64,000 bases of DNA from Sphingomonas sp. SUN019 (GCF_024758705.1 NZ_CP096971.1:1736001-1800000); one strand, 5' to 3'; counted from the stretch's first letter, positions 8,090 to 18,200 are shown. Numbers and translations: made by a program. The notes: generated from the letters alone by a model not told the origin.

Positions 8090-8872
8090 GTGATCGGCAT
8101 CATCAATCCGCTGTATTCGCTGGCCGGCGTGTTCGTCGGCATCCTCGTCGGGCTGACCGGCGTGGGCGGCGGATCGCTGATGACGCCGCTGCTGGTGCTC
8201 GTGTTCGGCTTCCACCCCGTGACCGCGGTCGGCACCGATCTGCTCTATGCGTCGGCGACGAAGACCGCCGGGACCGCGGTCCACGGCTGGCGCGGCACGG
8301 TAGACTGGCGGGTCGTGCGACGGCTCGCCACGGGCAGCGTCCCCGCCACGCTCTTGACGTTGCTGGCGCTCAGCTATGCGACGAAACGGTCGGAGGATAC
8401 CGGCAGCACGATCGCCACCGTCCTCGGCGGCGCGTTGATCCTGACCGCCATCGCTATCTTCTTCCGTCAGCGTATCGTCGACGCGCTCGCCCCCAGCTTT
8501 CGCACCATCGACGAACGCCGGATCGCCGCGCTGACCGTCCTGCTCGGCGCGATCCTCGGCGTACTGGTGTCGCTGACCTCGGTCGGGGCGGGCGCGCTCG
8601 GCATGACCGCGCTGCTCGTCCTCTACCCCCGCCTGCCGATCAGCCGCCTCGTCGGATCGGATATCGCGCACGCCGTCCCGCTGACGCTGATCGCGGGGAT
8701 CGGCCATTGGTCGATGGGCGGGGTCGATTTCTCGCTGTTGCTGTCGCTGCTGGTCGGATCGATTCCCGGAATCATCATCGGCAGCCTGATCGCCTCGCGG
8801 GTGTCGGACAAAGTGCTGACCCCAATCCTCGCGGTGACACTCGCCCTAGTCGGCGCGAAATTGCTGTTCTGA
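8090..8872 (+). CDS. TauE/SafE (TSUP) family membrane transporter
   Basis: A 260-residue integral membrane protein with about eight hydrophobic segments and the two-fold pseudo-repeat of the TSUP family. The N-terminal half has GVFVGILVGLTGVGGGSLMTPLL and the second half the matching LLGAILGVLVSLTSVGAGALG, both the glycine-rich family signature. TSUP members export sulfite, sulfoacetate or other organosulfur anions; no substrate can be assigned here. The start is a GTG at 8090, preceded by six G residues at a normal distance. The stop overlaps the start of the thioesterase gene by one base, so the two are translationally linked. Confidence 0.87.
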   Translation: MIGIINPLYSLAGVFVGILVGLTGVGGGSLMTPLLVLVFGFHPVTAVGTDLLYASATKTAGTAVHGWRGTVDWRVVRRLATGSVPATLLTLLALSYATKRSEDTGSTIATVLGGALILTAIAIFFRQRIVDALAPSFRTIDERRIAALTVLLGAILGVLVSLTSVGAGALGMTALLVLYPRLPISRLVGSDIAHAVPLTLIAGIGHWSMGGVDFSLLLSLLVGSIPGIIIGSLIASRVSDKVLTPILAVTLALVGAKLLF

Positions 8873-9294
8873 TGACCCGCCCCGGCTTCGCCTTCTCCAC
8901 CCGCTTCCGCGTCCGCTATGCCGAGATCGACGGGCAGAAGGTCGTCTTCAACTCGCGCTATCTCGAATATGCCGACGTCGCGGTAACCGATTTCTGGGAA
9001 TGGACCGGGATCGGCGCGGCGCTGGGCGCGACGTGGCGTGAGACCGAGTTCCACGTCCGCCGTGCCGAGGTCGATTACCTCAAACCCTTCGTCCTTGGCG
9101 ACGAGGTGGTCGCCTACGTCCGCGTCGAACGGCTCGGGACCAGCAGCATCACGAAGCGGTTCGAGATGACCAACGCCGCGGGCCACCTGTGCTGTGTGAT
9201 CGAGATGGTCAGCGTGAACGTCCATTTGCCGACCGGCCGCCCCGTGCCGCTCGACCCAACGGTCCGCGCGTTCCTGAAAATGCTGCCCGGCTGA
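8872..9294 (+). CDS. Acyl-CoA thioesterase, 4HBT hot-dog fold
   Basis: A 140-residue hot-dog-fold protein of the 4-hydroxybenzoyl-CoA thioesterase/YbgC type. RVRYAEIDGQKVVFNSRYLEYADVAVTDFW matches the family's VRYxExDxxGxVxxxxYxxYxExA block; the Asp of AEID takes the catalytic position, and the glycine that usually follows is replaced by Lys-Val. The ATG at 8872 overlaps the upstream TGA (8870-8872). The frame is open further upstream, but that part is only a shadow of the transporter. It probably hydrolyses short or aromatic acyl-CoAs in the cytoplasm. It converges on the HxlR gene with 3 bp between the stops. Confidence 0.88.
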   Translation: MTRPGFAFSTRFRVRYAEIDGQKVVFNSRYLEYADVAVTDFWEWTGIGAALGATWRETEFHVRRAEVDYLKPFVLGDEVVAYVRVERLGTSSITKRFEMTNAAGHLCCVIEMVSVNVHLPTGRPVPLDPTVRAFLKMLPG

Positions 9295-9297
9295 ACG

Positions 9298-9777
9298 CTA
9301 TTCCGCCGCCTGCTGGTGCGGCGCATCCTCCGCTACATCGCCCGGCAGCGCCCAGTGCAGGTCCATCTTGCTCAGCACGCGCCCGTCGTGGCTCAGCACT
9401 GACACCTGCTGCACCGGGCGATTGTCGCGCACGTCGACCAGGATCGGGAAGGCGGGCACGCCCGTCTCCCAGCGTTCACCCCATTGCCGCAGCGCCACCA
9501 TCGTCGGCAGCAGCGCATAGCCCTTTTCGGTCAGGCAATAAGCGATCTTGCGGCGATCCTCGGCCAGCGCCTGCCGCTCCATCAGTCCGTGTTCGACGAA
9601 GCGCGCCAGCCGGTTGGCCAGGATGTTGCGCGCGATGCCCAGTTCGGACTGGAATTCCTCGAAATGCTTCAGGCCGTTGAACGCGGCGCGCAGGATCAGG
9701 AACGACCACCGCTCGCCCATCGATTCGAGTGCGGCCGGCAAGCTGCATTCCCGCAGCGGCTCACGCAATTCACCCAT
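9298..9777 (-). CDS. HxlR family transcriptional regulator
   Basis: A 159-residue winged-helix regulator of the HxlR/MarR-like family. The N-terminal core CSLPAALESMGERWSFLILR has the family's CPV/L---L--IGGKW-LLIL pattern, including the conserved cysteine that is redox-active in some members. The recognition helix follows in FEEFQSELGIARNILANRL. I chose the ATG at 9777 because AGAGG lies 7 nt upstream; the ATG at 9783 is too close to it and longer starts read through the promoter. It is divergent from the small secreted protein gene, with an operator-like palindrome between them overlapping its own -35, so autorepression and control of the neighbour are likely. The inducer is unknown. Confidence 0.9.
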   Translation of the reverse strand: MGELREPLRECSLPAALESMGERWSFLILRAAFNGLKHFEEFQSELGIARNILANRLARFVEHGLMERQALAEDRRKIAYCLTEKGYALLPTMVALRQWGERWETGVPAFPILVDVRDNRPVQQVSVLSHDGRVLSKMDLHWALPGDVAEDAPHQQAAE

Positions 9778-9831
9778 CAACATACCTCTCGCACGCCACT
9801 CTACCGCGAAACAGCCGCGGCCTCTGCATAA

Positions 9832-9886
9832 AATATAAGTAGCCGAATGCAACTCGCAAATGCGAGTTTTCTGTTGCAACTCGCAA
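9832..9886. promoter_or_regulatory. HxlR operator palindrome overlapping the hxlR promoter
   Basis: A perfect 8-bp palindrome, AACTCGCA-AA-TGCGAGTT, spans 9851-9868, and a third half-site AACTCGCA sits at 9879-9886. On the minus strand a -35-like TTGCGA (9859-9854) inside the palindrome and a -10 TATATT (9837-9832) are 16 nt apart, which suits autorepression of the HxlR gene. TTGCAA at 9874 could be the -35 of the rightward gene. Confidence 0.65.
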
Positions 9887-9934
9887 TCGCAGCATCTAGG
9901 TAGCGTTCAGCAACCTAATCCCCGGGAGGTTTCC

Positions 9935-10297
9935 ATGATTCGTTCGATCACCACCGCAATCCTGACGTCCGCCGCCCTGCTCGCCGCTGCCGGCGCGCCT
10001 GCGCAGACGCCGTCGACCGGCTATGTCGCGACCCCCGCGGTCGCGCCTGCCAAGACCACGCTGATGACGCGCGACACCGCCTGGAATTTCCGCGACGGCT
10101 CGTTCGTCACCACCAATGCGCCGATGCGCGACATGGTCGCGTGTCAGCTCGTCGCGCGCAACGCCGGCCTGCTCACCGGCTTCGTCGCCAACGGCAAGGC
10201 CTATGACGCCGCCGCACTTGACCAGTGCAACGCGAAGGCCAAGGTCGCCAAGACCGTGATGGCCAAGGGCGGCACGACCGAACCCAACGCGAACTGA
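9935..10297 (+). CDS. Small secreted protein of unknown function
   Basis: A 120-residue protein with a clear Sec signal peptide (MIRSITTAILTSAALLAAAG, cleavage likely after APA near residue 23). The mature part is about 95 residues, hydrophilic, with two cysteines (in MVACQLV and LDQCNAK) that could form a disulfide. I do not recognise the family. The start is fixed by GGGAGGT 6-7 nt before the ATG at 9935; the open frame extends upstream only through the operator. It is divergent from the HxlR regulator and probably controlled by it, and is closed by a strong terminator, so it forms its own transcription unit. Confidence 0.72.
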   Translation: MIRSITTAILTSAALLAAAGAPAQTPSTGYVATPAVAPAKTTLMTRDTAWNFRDGSFVTTNAPMRDMVACQLVARNAGLLTGFVANGKAYDAAALDQCNAKAKVAKTVMAKGGTTEPNAN

Positions 10298-10341
10298 TCG
10301 CGTGCGCGGGTCCGCCCGCGCCGTCACGAAGCATCCCCTAT

Positions 10342-10375
10342 CCCTCCGCCGGGGCCGCCGGCGGAGGGTTTTTTT
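10342..10375 (+). terminator. Rho-independent terminator
   Basis: Perfect 11-bp stem (10342-10352 with 10358-10368), 5-nt loop and seven T residues (10369-10375), 45 bp past the stop of the small secreted protein. Confidence 0.92.
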
Positions 10376-10453
10376 GTGTCCGCGGCGCTACGCCGACCAG
10401 CCTGGGGGATATTTGTGTTGCACGGCAACACGGTCTCACCCCATCTTGGCCCT

Positions 10454-12562
10454 GTGCTGAGGCAATACGAACTCGTCGATCGCGTCCTCGACTACGATCC
10501 CGACGCCGACGAGGCGATGCTGAACCGCGCCTATGTGTTTTCGGTCAACGCGCACGGCACGCAGAAGCGCGCATCGGGCGATCCCTATTTCAGCCACCCG
10601 ATCGAGGTTGCGGGCATCCTGACCGACCTGCACCTGGACGACGAAACGATCGCCACCGCGATCCTGCACGATACCGTAGAGGACACCGTCGCCACCCCGG
10701 AGGAGATCGAACGCCTGTTCGGTGCGAACATCGCGCGGCTGGTCGACGGCGTGACGAAGCTATCGAAAATCGAGGCGCAGACCGAAAACGAGCGCGCCGC
10801 GGAGAACCTCCGCAAATTCCTGCTCGCCATGTCCGACGACATTCGCGTCCTGCTCGTGAAGCTCGCCGATCGCCTCCACAATATGCGCACGCTGCACTTC
10901 ATCAAATCGGAGGACAAGCGCCGCCGGATCGCGCGCGAGACGATGGATATCTACGCGCCCTTGGCGGAGCGGATCGGCATGTACGAATTCATGAAGGAGA
11001 TGCAGACGCTCGCCTTCGCGCAACTCGAACCTGAAGCATTCGAATCGATCAATCGCCGCCTCGAACAGCTGAAGACCGGCGGCGGCGGCGACAAGATCGC
11101 AAAGATCGGGTCGGGCTTGAAACTCCTTCTCGCCCGCCACGGTATCGACGCCGAAATCTCCGGTCGCGAAAAGCATCCGTACAGCATCTGGCGCAAGATG
11201 CAGGAACGCCACATCAGCTTCGAACAGCTGAGCGACATCATGGCGTTCCGCGCGATCGTACCGAACGAGGAGGATTGCTATCGCGCGCTCGGCATCATCC
11301 ACCAACGCTGGCCGATGGTGCCGGGGCGGTTCAAGGATTACATCTCCACCCCCAAGCGCAACGGCTACCGCTCGCTCCACACCAGCGTGATCCACGCCGA
11401 GAACCAGCGCGTCGAAATCCAGATCCGCACCCCCGAACTCCACGCGCAGGCCGAATTCGGGCTCGCCGCGCATTGGGCGTACAAACAGGATCAGAAGATC
11501 CGGCCCGAAACGCAGCATAGCTGGATCGCCGATCTGGTCGAGATCCTCGACACCGCCGCCACGCCCGAGGAACTGCTCGAACACACGCGCATGGCGATGT
11601 ATCAGGATCGCATCTTCGCCTTCACCCCCAAGGGCGAACTGATCCAGCTGCCGAAGGGCGCGACCCCGATCGACTTCGCCTATGCCGTACACACCGATCT
11701 CGGCGATCAGGCGGTCGGCGCGAAGGTCAACGGCCGCGTCGTGCCGCTGCGCACCACGATCGAAAACGGCGACCAGGTGCAGGTGCTCCGGTCGAAGGCG
11801 CAGACCCCGCAAGCCAATTGGCTGAACTTCGCGATCACAGGCAAGGCGCTGGCCGCGATCCGCCGCCACCTGCGCCATGTCGAGCGCGATCAGACGCTGT
11901 CGCTCGGCCGCAACATCTATGACGAGATCGTCACCCGCCTGCCCGCGCAGATCGGCGTCGACGCGCTGGCGCAGGCGCTGAAGAGGCTGAAACTGCCCGA
12001 TCCGCCCGCGCTGATGACCGCGATCGCCCGACGCACGCTGACCGATGCGCAGGTGATGGAGGCGCTGATGCCCGGCAGCGCGGGGGCCGATGTCGCCCAC
12101 GCCCCGCCGCAATCCAGCGCGATCTCGATCAAGGGACTTACCCCCGGCGTGGCCTACCAGCTCGCCGATTGCTGCCACGCGGTCCCCGGCGACCGCATCG
12201 TGGGCCTGCGCCGCCCCGACGCCTCGATCGAGGTCCACGCGATCGACTGCCGCACGCTAGCCGATTTGGCCGATCGCTCGGATGAGGAAACCGACTGGAT
12301 CGACGTGCAATGGGGCGACAAGACCGAAGGCGCGACCGCGCGCATCTCGGTCGAGGTGAAGAACGAACCCGGCGCGCTGGGCGTCCTCGCGACGATCATC
12401 GGCCAGCACAAGGCCAACATCATTAACCTGCGTCTGGACACGAGGGACACTGGCTTCCACACCAACACGATCGACCTTGAGGTGCACGACGCGCACCAGC
12501 TGATGCGCGTGCTGGCGGCCCTGCGCGCAGCGGACGCGGTGAATATGGCGGAACGGATTTAG
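10454..12562 (+). CDS. spoT: Bifunctional (p)ppGpp synthetase/hydrolase (RSH)
   Basis: A long RSH protein that makes and degrades (p)ppGpp in the stringent response. Domains in order: HD hydrolase (YFSHPIEVAGIL and AILHDTVEDT supply the metal-binding His and His-Asp), synthetase (REKHPYSIWRKMQ, FKDYISTPKRNGYRSLHTSV and VEIQIRT), TGS (IFAFTPKGELIQLPKGATPIDF), the zinc-finger/CC region (ADCCHAVPGDRIVG) and a C-terminal ACT domain. Both active sites look intact, as expected for a lone alphaproteobacterial RSH. Family members start MLRQYEL, which fits the GTG at 10454 (702 residues). A GTG at 10415 has a better Shine-Dalgarno (GGGGGA, 5 nt away) and would add 13 residues; the frame also opens at 10376, but that lies against the terminator. 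Confidence 0.95.
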   Translation: MLRQYELVDRVLDYDPDADEAMLNRAYVFSVNAHGTQKRASGDPYFSHPIEVAGILTDLHLDDETIATAILHDTVEDTVATPEEIERLFGANIARLVDGVTKLSKIEAQTENERAAENLRKFLLAMSDDIRVLLVKLADRLHNMRTLHFIKSEDKRRRIARETMDIYAPLAERIGMYEFMKEMQTLAFAQLEPEAFESINRRLEQLKTGGGGDKIAKIGSGLKLLLARHGIDAEISGREKHPYSIWRKMQERHISFEQLSDIMAFRAIVPNEEDCYRALGIIHQRWPMVPGRFKDYISTPKRNGYRSLHTSVIHAENQRVEIQIRTPELHAQAEFGLAAHWAYKQDQKIRPETQHSWIADLVEILDTAATPEELLEHTRMAMYQDRIFAFTPKGELIQLPKGATPIDFAYAVHTDLGDQAVGAKVNGRVVPLRTTIENGDQVQVLRSKAQTPQANWLNFAITGKALAAIRRHLRHVERDQTLSLGRNIYDEIVTRLPAQIGVDALAQALKRLKLPDPPALMTAIARRTLTDAQVMEALMPGSAGADVAHAPPQSSAISIKGLTPGVAYQLADCCHAVPGDRIVGLRRPDASIEVHAIDCRTLADLADRSDEETDWIDVQWGDKTEGATARISVEVKNEPGALGVLATIIGQHKANIINLRLDTRDTGFHTNTIDLEVHDAHQLMRVLAALRAADAVNMAERI

Positions 12563-12647
12563 GCGCGACCGCGCGCAGGTCTGGCGTCTTGGACCTACCT
12601 TGGCTTAACCTTGCGCCACCAAACGCCCCAATCAGGACCGCTTTTCG

Positions 12648-14444
12648 ATGTCGACTCACACCGCCCGCCTCGCCGCGCTTCGCGATCAGCTGACCCGCGA
12701 CCGGCTCGACGGCTTCGTCGTGCCGCTGACCGATGAACATATGAGCGAATATGTCGGCGCCTATGCGCAGCGGCTTGCGTGGCTGACCGGGTTTCAGGGG
12801 TCCGCGGGCACCGCAGTGGTGCTGCCCGCCGAAGCTGCGATCTTTACCGACGGGCGCTATACGCTGCAGGTGCGCGAACAGGTGTCGGGCGACGACTGGC
12901 AGTTCGTCGGCGTGCCCGAGACGAGCGTCGCGGGCTGGCTCGGCGATCATGCCGAGGACGGGGCGCGCATCGGCTACGACCCGTGGCTCCACACCCGCGC
13001 GTGGGTGGCGGAGGCCGAACAAGCGCTGGCGGCGAGGCGCGCGACACTGGTCGCGGTCGACACCAACCCGGTCGATGCGGTGTGGCCCGATCGCCCCGCG
13101 CCATCCGACGCGACGCTCAGCGTACAGGACGATGCCAACGCAGGACGCCGCTCCGCCGAGAAGCGCGCCGACGTCGCCGACTGGCTGGCCGAACAGAAGG
13201 CCGACGCGGTCGTGCTGTCGGCACTCGATTCGATCGCGTGGTTGCTGAACGTGCGCGGCGGCGACGTCGATCGCACCCCCGTCGCGCTGGCGTACACGGT
13301 GGTCAACGCCGACGGCACCGCCGACCTGTTCGTCGCGCCCGAAAAGATGACCCATGCGGTCGCGCAGCACCTCGGCAATGCGGTCCGCGTCCACGACCGC
13401 GCCGCTTTCGCGCTAACGCTCGGCCAGTTCGCGGGCAAGCGCATCGCGGTCGACCCCGCGCTGTCGGTCGCCGCGATCCCGCAGGCAATCGAGGCGGGCG
13501 GCGGCACCGTCCTGGCTCTTCGCGACCCGACGATCATCCCGAAGGCGACAAAGAATCCCGCCGAGATTGCGGGCCACAGGGCCGCCAGCATCCGCGACGG
13601 CGCGGCGCTGACGCGCTTCCTCCGCTGGGTCTCGATCGAAGCGCCCAAGGGCGGCCAGACCGAACTCTCCGCCGCCGCGAAGCTGAACGACTTCCGCCTC
13701 GAAACCGGCGTGCTGAAGGACCTGTCGTTCGACGCCATCTCCGCCACCGGCCCGCACGGCGCGATCCCGCATTATCACGTCACGGAAGAGTCGAACGCGC
13801 CGATCGAACCAGGCCAGCTCTATCTGATCGATTCGGGCGGACAATACGCCGACGGCACCACCGACGTGACCCGCGTCGTACCCATCGGCGCGCCCACGCA
13901 GGAGATGCGCGACCGCTTCACCCGCGTGCTGAAGGGGCATATCGCGCTCGCCACCGCCTGCTTCCCATCGGGCACGACCGGGCAGCAGCTCGACGCGCTC
14001 GCGCGACTGCCGCTGTGGCAGGCCGGGCTCGATTTCGCGCACGGCACCGGCCACGGGGTCGGCAGCTATCTGTCGGTCCACGAAGGCCCCGCGCGGATCG
14101 CCAAGCCCAGCTACCCCGGCGGCGGCCCGCAGGAACCGCTGCGCGCGGGCATGATCCTGTCCAACGAACCCGGTTACTACAAGGCGGACGACTACGGCAT
14201 CCGGATCGAGAATCTGCTGCTGGTCGTCGAGCGTGACATTCCCGGCGGCGAAGCGACAATGCTGGCGTTCGAGACGCTGACGCTCGCCCCGATCGACCGC
14301 GATCTGATCGATCCGGCCCTATTGACCACGGACGAGCTTTCGTGGCTCAATGCCTATCACGCCAGGGTCGACGCGACGATAGGCCCGGTGCTGGAGGGGG
14401 ATAATCGCAGATGGCTCACTTCAAGATGCTCGCCCATCGCCTGA
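12648..14444 (+). CDS. pepP: Xaa-Pro aminopeptidase (M24B)
   Basis: A 598-residue M24 metallopeptidase of the long three-domain aminopeptidase P type, which removes N-terminal residues preceding proline. Two creatinase-like N-terminal domains (about residues 1-310) precede the pita-bread catalytic domain. The dinuclear metal ligands are visible: two Asp in LIDSGGQYADGTTDVTR, His in GTGHGVGSYLSVHEGP, Glu in NEPGYY and Glu in YGIRIENLLLV. No signal peptide, so cytoplasmic. The last 34 bp overlap a tiny ORF in another frame. It follows the RSH gene by 85 bp on the same strand and may be cotranscribed with it. Confidence 0.94.
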   Translation: MSTHTARLAALRDQLTRDRLDGFVVPLTDEHMSEYVGAYAQRLAWLTGFQGSAGTAVVLPAEAAIFTDGRYTLQVREQVSGDDWQFVGVPETSVAGWLGDHAEDGARIGYDPWLHTRAWVAEAEQALAARRATLVAVDTNPVDAVWPDRPAPSDATLSVQDDANAGRRSAEKRADVADWLAEQKADAVVLSALDSIAWLLNVRGGDVDRTPVALAYTVVNADGTADLFVAPEKMTHAVAQHLGNAVRVHDRAAFALTLGQFAGKRIAVDPALSVAAIPQAIEAGGGTVLALRDPTIIPKATKNPAEIAGHRAASIRDGAALTRFLRWVSIEAPKGGQTELSAAAKLNDFRLETGVLKDLSFDAISATGPHGAIPHYHVTEESNAPIEPGQLYLIDSGGQYADGTTDVTRVVPIGAPTQEMRDRFTRVLKGHIALATACFPSGTTGQQLDALARLPLWQAGLDFAHGTGHGVGSYLSVHEGPARIAKPSYPGGGPQEPLRAGMILSNEPGYYKADDYGIRIENLLLVVERDIPGGEATMLAFETLTLAPIDRDLIDPALLTTDELSWLNAYHARVDATIGPVLEGDNRRWLTSRCSPIA

Positions 14445-14548
14445 TCGTCGGCGCTGCATGGACCGCGGTCGGCGTCGCGGCGGTCGGCGGCGCGTATGCG
14501 GCGGGCGACGCGGCCTATGCGCTGGGCGGCTTCGTCGGCGCGGGCTGA
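14411..14548 (+). CDS. Possible 45-residue membrane protein
   Basis: A short ORF overlapping the pepP 3' end by 34 bp. It encodes 45 residues: a short basic N-terminus (MAHFKMLAHR) and then a long Ala/Gly/Val-rich hydrophobic stretch that could span a membrane once. GGAGGGGG ends 10 nt before the ATG. I do not recognise it. Its start context and composition argue for a real gene, but its size and GC-rich setting leave doubt. Confidence 0.4.
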   Translation: MAHFKMLAHRLIVGAAWTAVGVAAVGGAYAAGDAAYALGGFVGAG

Positions 14549-14649
14549 TCGGCTCCCCGAGCCTGAGCCTTCCGTTTTCGCAAGTTGGCTCGCAATTGCG
14601 CCGCCAGCCGCGCGGCGCGATCGTCCTTCGGCGCAGGGATTTCGTTCAT
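14515..14649 (-). CDS. Small basic hypothetical protein
   Basis: A 44-residue ORF whose core, DDRAARLAAQLRANLRKRKA, is a strongly basic amphipathic helix of a kind I associate with small conserved proteins of sphingomonads, with a Pro-rich tail. The start at 14649 is chosen because everything upstream in this frame is just the antisense of tRNA-Thr and must be ignored. It overlaps the end of the 45-residue plus-strand ORF by 34 bp. Function unknown. Confidence 0.5.
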   Translation of the reverse strand: MNEIPAPKDDRAARLAAQLRANLRKRKAQARGADQPAPTKPPSA

Positions 14650-14729
14650 ACCCACGCTATCGCGCACCCGACGCGCCTTGACAATCGCCGCCCAGACGTC
14701 TCTTAGGCCGCTTCCGCCGACAGGCGAGT

Positions 14730-14804
<75 letters not shown>

Positions 14805-15222
14805 TTTTTCAATGACTTAGATCGATACCGCCCCTCCCCATCGGGGTTGGGAATCATGGCTCGGAACCAGCCACGGCATCCACTCTCGATGATCCGTGGC
14901 GGTCAGCGTCGCGGTCGCGATCGCGCATTCTTGGGTGCAACCGCCCGCGATCCGGCGCGGATCGACACTTAGAACAAAAAACAGTCCTTGCTGTTCCGCA
15001 GATCGCTCGTGCGGAGCGTGAACCCCTTTGCTGGCCTGCAGTATCATCCGCCGTCACGGTGTCGGCCGGTGGACTGAGCCAACCCGGCCGATCAGACAGA
15101 GACTGTTTTAGCTTGACACCCGTCGGCCAAACTCGAATAAAACAATTCGATTTAAATAAACCGCGTGAACGCGGTGGCGGGTGCGGTGACAGGACCGGGT
15201 CCGCGGCGCAGGGAGAGGATCG
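14805..15222. other. Intergenic region upstream of the TonB receptor
   Basis: About 420 bp without a gene I can support. A 76-codon minus-strand frame (14817-15047) has no recognisable family and no good start context. The right-hand part is AT-richer and holds the receptor promoter. Confidence 0.5.
15113..15141 (+). promoter_or_regulatory. Sigma70-type promoter for the TonB receptor
   Basis: TTGACA at 15113-15118, a 17-nt spacer and AATAAA at 15136-15141, in the only AT-rich stretch before the receptor start at 15223. Confidence 0.55.
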
Positions 15223-18200
15223 ATGATGGATCGGGGACATATTCGGGCGACTTTGCTTGCGGCGGTATCCGCGGCGGCGATCCTGCCGACCACCGCACTG
15301 GCGCAGGCCGCACCTGCCGCCGATGAACAACAGGGATTGCCGCAGGAAGCGGTCGCCGACGACATCGTCGTGACGGGCATCCGCGCATCGCAGGCACGTT
15401 CGATCGAGGTGAAGCGCAACGCCGACAGCGTGGTGGAGGCGATCAGCGCGCAGGACATCGGCAAGCTGCCCGACGTCACCATCTCCGATTCGCTGCAGCG
15501 TATCGCGGGCGTGCAGATCAGGCGTGAGGCCGGCGAAGGAGGCGCGATCAACATCCGCGGTTTGCCGCAGGTGACGACGCTGATGAATGGCGAACAGTTC
15601 CTGGGCGCCAACTCGGTCACGACCGTGCAGCCGAACTTCACCGACATCCCGTCGCAGCTATTTTCCGGCGCGACGGTGTTCAAATCGCCGACCGCCTCGC
15701 TGCAACAAGCGGGCCTGTCGGGCACCGTCGACCTGCTGACGCGGCGCCCATTCGACCTGAAGAACGGCCTGACCGTGGCTGGCGCGGTCGAAGCGCAATA
15801 TGGCGACAAAACGAAGAAGTGGAATCCGTCCGCCAACGGCCTGATCGCGTACAATTCCGGGCGCGTCGGCATCCTAGTGTCGGCGGCGTATAGCGACCTC
15901 GACCTGTCGAACAGCTATCGCGGCATCCAGGATTACGGCGTCGCGCTGCGCAACGAGGGCGGCAGCGCCACCAATTCCGGCGACTTCGCGGTCGGCAACA
16001 ACGGCGTCAGCCGCGGCACCCCGGTCCGCAACGGCGCAGGGCAGATCGTCGGGTTCGACGTGAACGGCGATGGCGATGCGAACGACGCGTTCATCACGCC
16101 GCAGTCGCACACCGCCTGGAACAAGATCACCAGCCGCAAGCGTTTCGGCGCGAACGCATCGCTGCAGTTCGAGATCAACGATGCGCTGAAGCTGACCGCC
16201 GACGGTTTCTACACGAAGCAGACGCAATATGATCGCACCGCGGGCTTCCAGTTTCAGATGGTCGACTGGCAATCATCGCCGTATCTGCCGACCAGTTCGC
16301 GCAACACCGGCGCGGTGGTGGGCGGTTTCGACCTGAACACCGTCCAGACCTATGCCTATGACCTGGCCAATTTCGACAGTTATGCCGAAACGTTCCGCAC
16401 GAAATCGGAATCGCAGAACTACAATCTGCAGCTCGATTGGGACAATAGTTCGACGCTGAAGGCGACCGTCCGCGGAATCTACGGCAAGGCCAGCCGCAAA
16501 TCCGATCAGGGCTATCTCCAGTTCAGCCTGACCGACGGATCGCAATGGGGGTATCAGGGAACCGGCAACTACCCGGCGTCGCTCGGCGGCGACGTGCGCT
16601 TCAACCCGACCGGCTATCCGGTATATTCGCAAAAGGCGACGGTCGATTACAGCAGCGGCGCGCCGGTCTTCACCTTCCCCCAGGCGTTCCTGGCGCAGGC
16701 GGCGGACGTATCGCGCTATGGGTTGAAGACGATCTCGTCTGAGAACAACGTCTATCAGGATGGTGACCTGTGGGCGTTCCGCGGCGATCTGGAATGGAAG
16801 CCCAGCGATCAGCTGTCGATCAAGGCGGGTGGCCGCTACGGCGAACGCAGCGTCGAACAGTTCACGTTCGAACGCGTGTCGCCCTTCTACGCCGGAAACA
16901 CCGACAATTCGGCGAACCCGTCCGCAGGCTGCCTGGTCAAATGGAAGGCGTTCGACGTCAATCTGAACGATCCGAAGTGCAGCGTGCGCGACGCTCAGGG
17001 CGTTGCGTACACCGCGGGCTACACCCGGCAGGCGAACGACCCGGTCTTTGCCGGGTTGATCAAGCAGTTCAATCTGCCCGCCGCCGGCACCCCGCCGCTG
17101 TTCGTGCTCGATCCAAAGGCGCTCGATAATTCGGAGGCGTTTCAGAACCAATTCTATCCCGGCAGCCGCAACAACGTGAACCCGGCGGATTCGTTCGGGA
17201 TCAACCTGCGCCAGATCTCGGGCTATGTGCAGGTGAATGGCGAGGGTGAAATCGGCGGTATGCCGATCAAGGCGAATGGCGGCGTCCGCATTGTCAACAC
17301 CAAATTCTCGGTCCGCCAGAACGTCGTCGGCGCGCCGCAGCCTTATGGTGTGTCCGGGGTGGATGCGGGCGACGTGGTGGTCGACCGCGATTTCACCGAC
17401 TTCCTGCCGGCCTTCAACGCATCGTTGGACGTGACCGACAAGTTGCGCGTCCGTGCGTCGTTCGCCAAGACGATGACGTTGCTCGATTTCCTGCAATGGG
17501 GTGGCGGACTGAACGTCAATTACGCGATCAACACCACGGGGACCGGCACGCCGATCTTCGCCGCGACGGGCGCCAGCGCGCGGGGCAATCCGCAGCTTGA
17601 CCCGTGGCGCGCGGATAACGTCGAGGCTAGCGTCGAATATTACACCGGCCAATCCAGCCTGATCGCGGTCGGCGCCTATTATCTGTCGGTCGAAAAGTTC
17701 ATCGAGAATGCGACTGTCATCCGCAACGACATTCCCGACAATGACGGGGTGATCCGCCGCCCGGTGCCGGTCAACACGATCGTTCAGGGCGAAGGCGGGT
17801 CGCTGAAGGGCGTCGAGGCGTCGGCGCGGCAGGCGCTGGCCGACTACGGCGTCAACGGCTTCTTCGGCGGGTTCGGCATCGACGCCAATTACACGCTGTC
17901 GCTGGGCGACACCGGGCGCACGGACCTGTCCGGGGCGGATCAGCCGTTCGGTGACAACTCGAAGCATCAGGCGAACGCCGCGCTCTGGTACGAACAATAT
18001 GGGCTGCAGGCGCGCGTGGCGTACAACTACCGGTCGAAGCGGCTGGTGTCGTCGGACTATGCGGGCATCACCGGGCTGGCGCAGTATCAACGCCCGACCA
18101 ATTATCTCGATGCGTCGATCGCGTTCGACGTGACGCCCAACATCACGATCTATGGCCAGGCGTCGAACCTGACCGCGGAAACCGAACGCTATTACCTGAC

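Noticed and set aside
10376..10453. GTG at 10376 as the start of the RSH protein
   Set aside because: It abuts the T-tract of a strong terminator and adds residues absent from the family; 10454, or possibly 10415, is more credible.
14805..15222. Possible genomic-island insertion at tRNA-Thr
   Set aside because: No integrase gene and no second copy of the tRNA 3' end are visible in the window.
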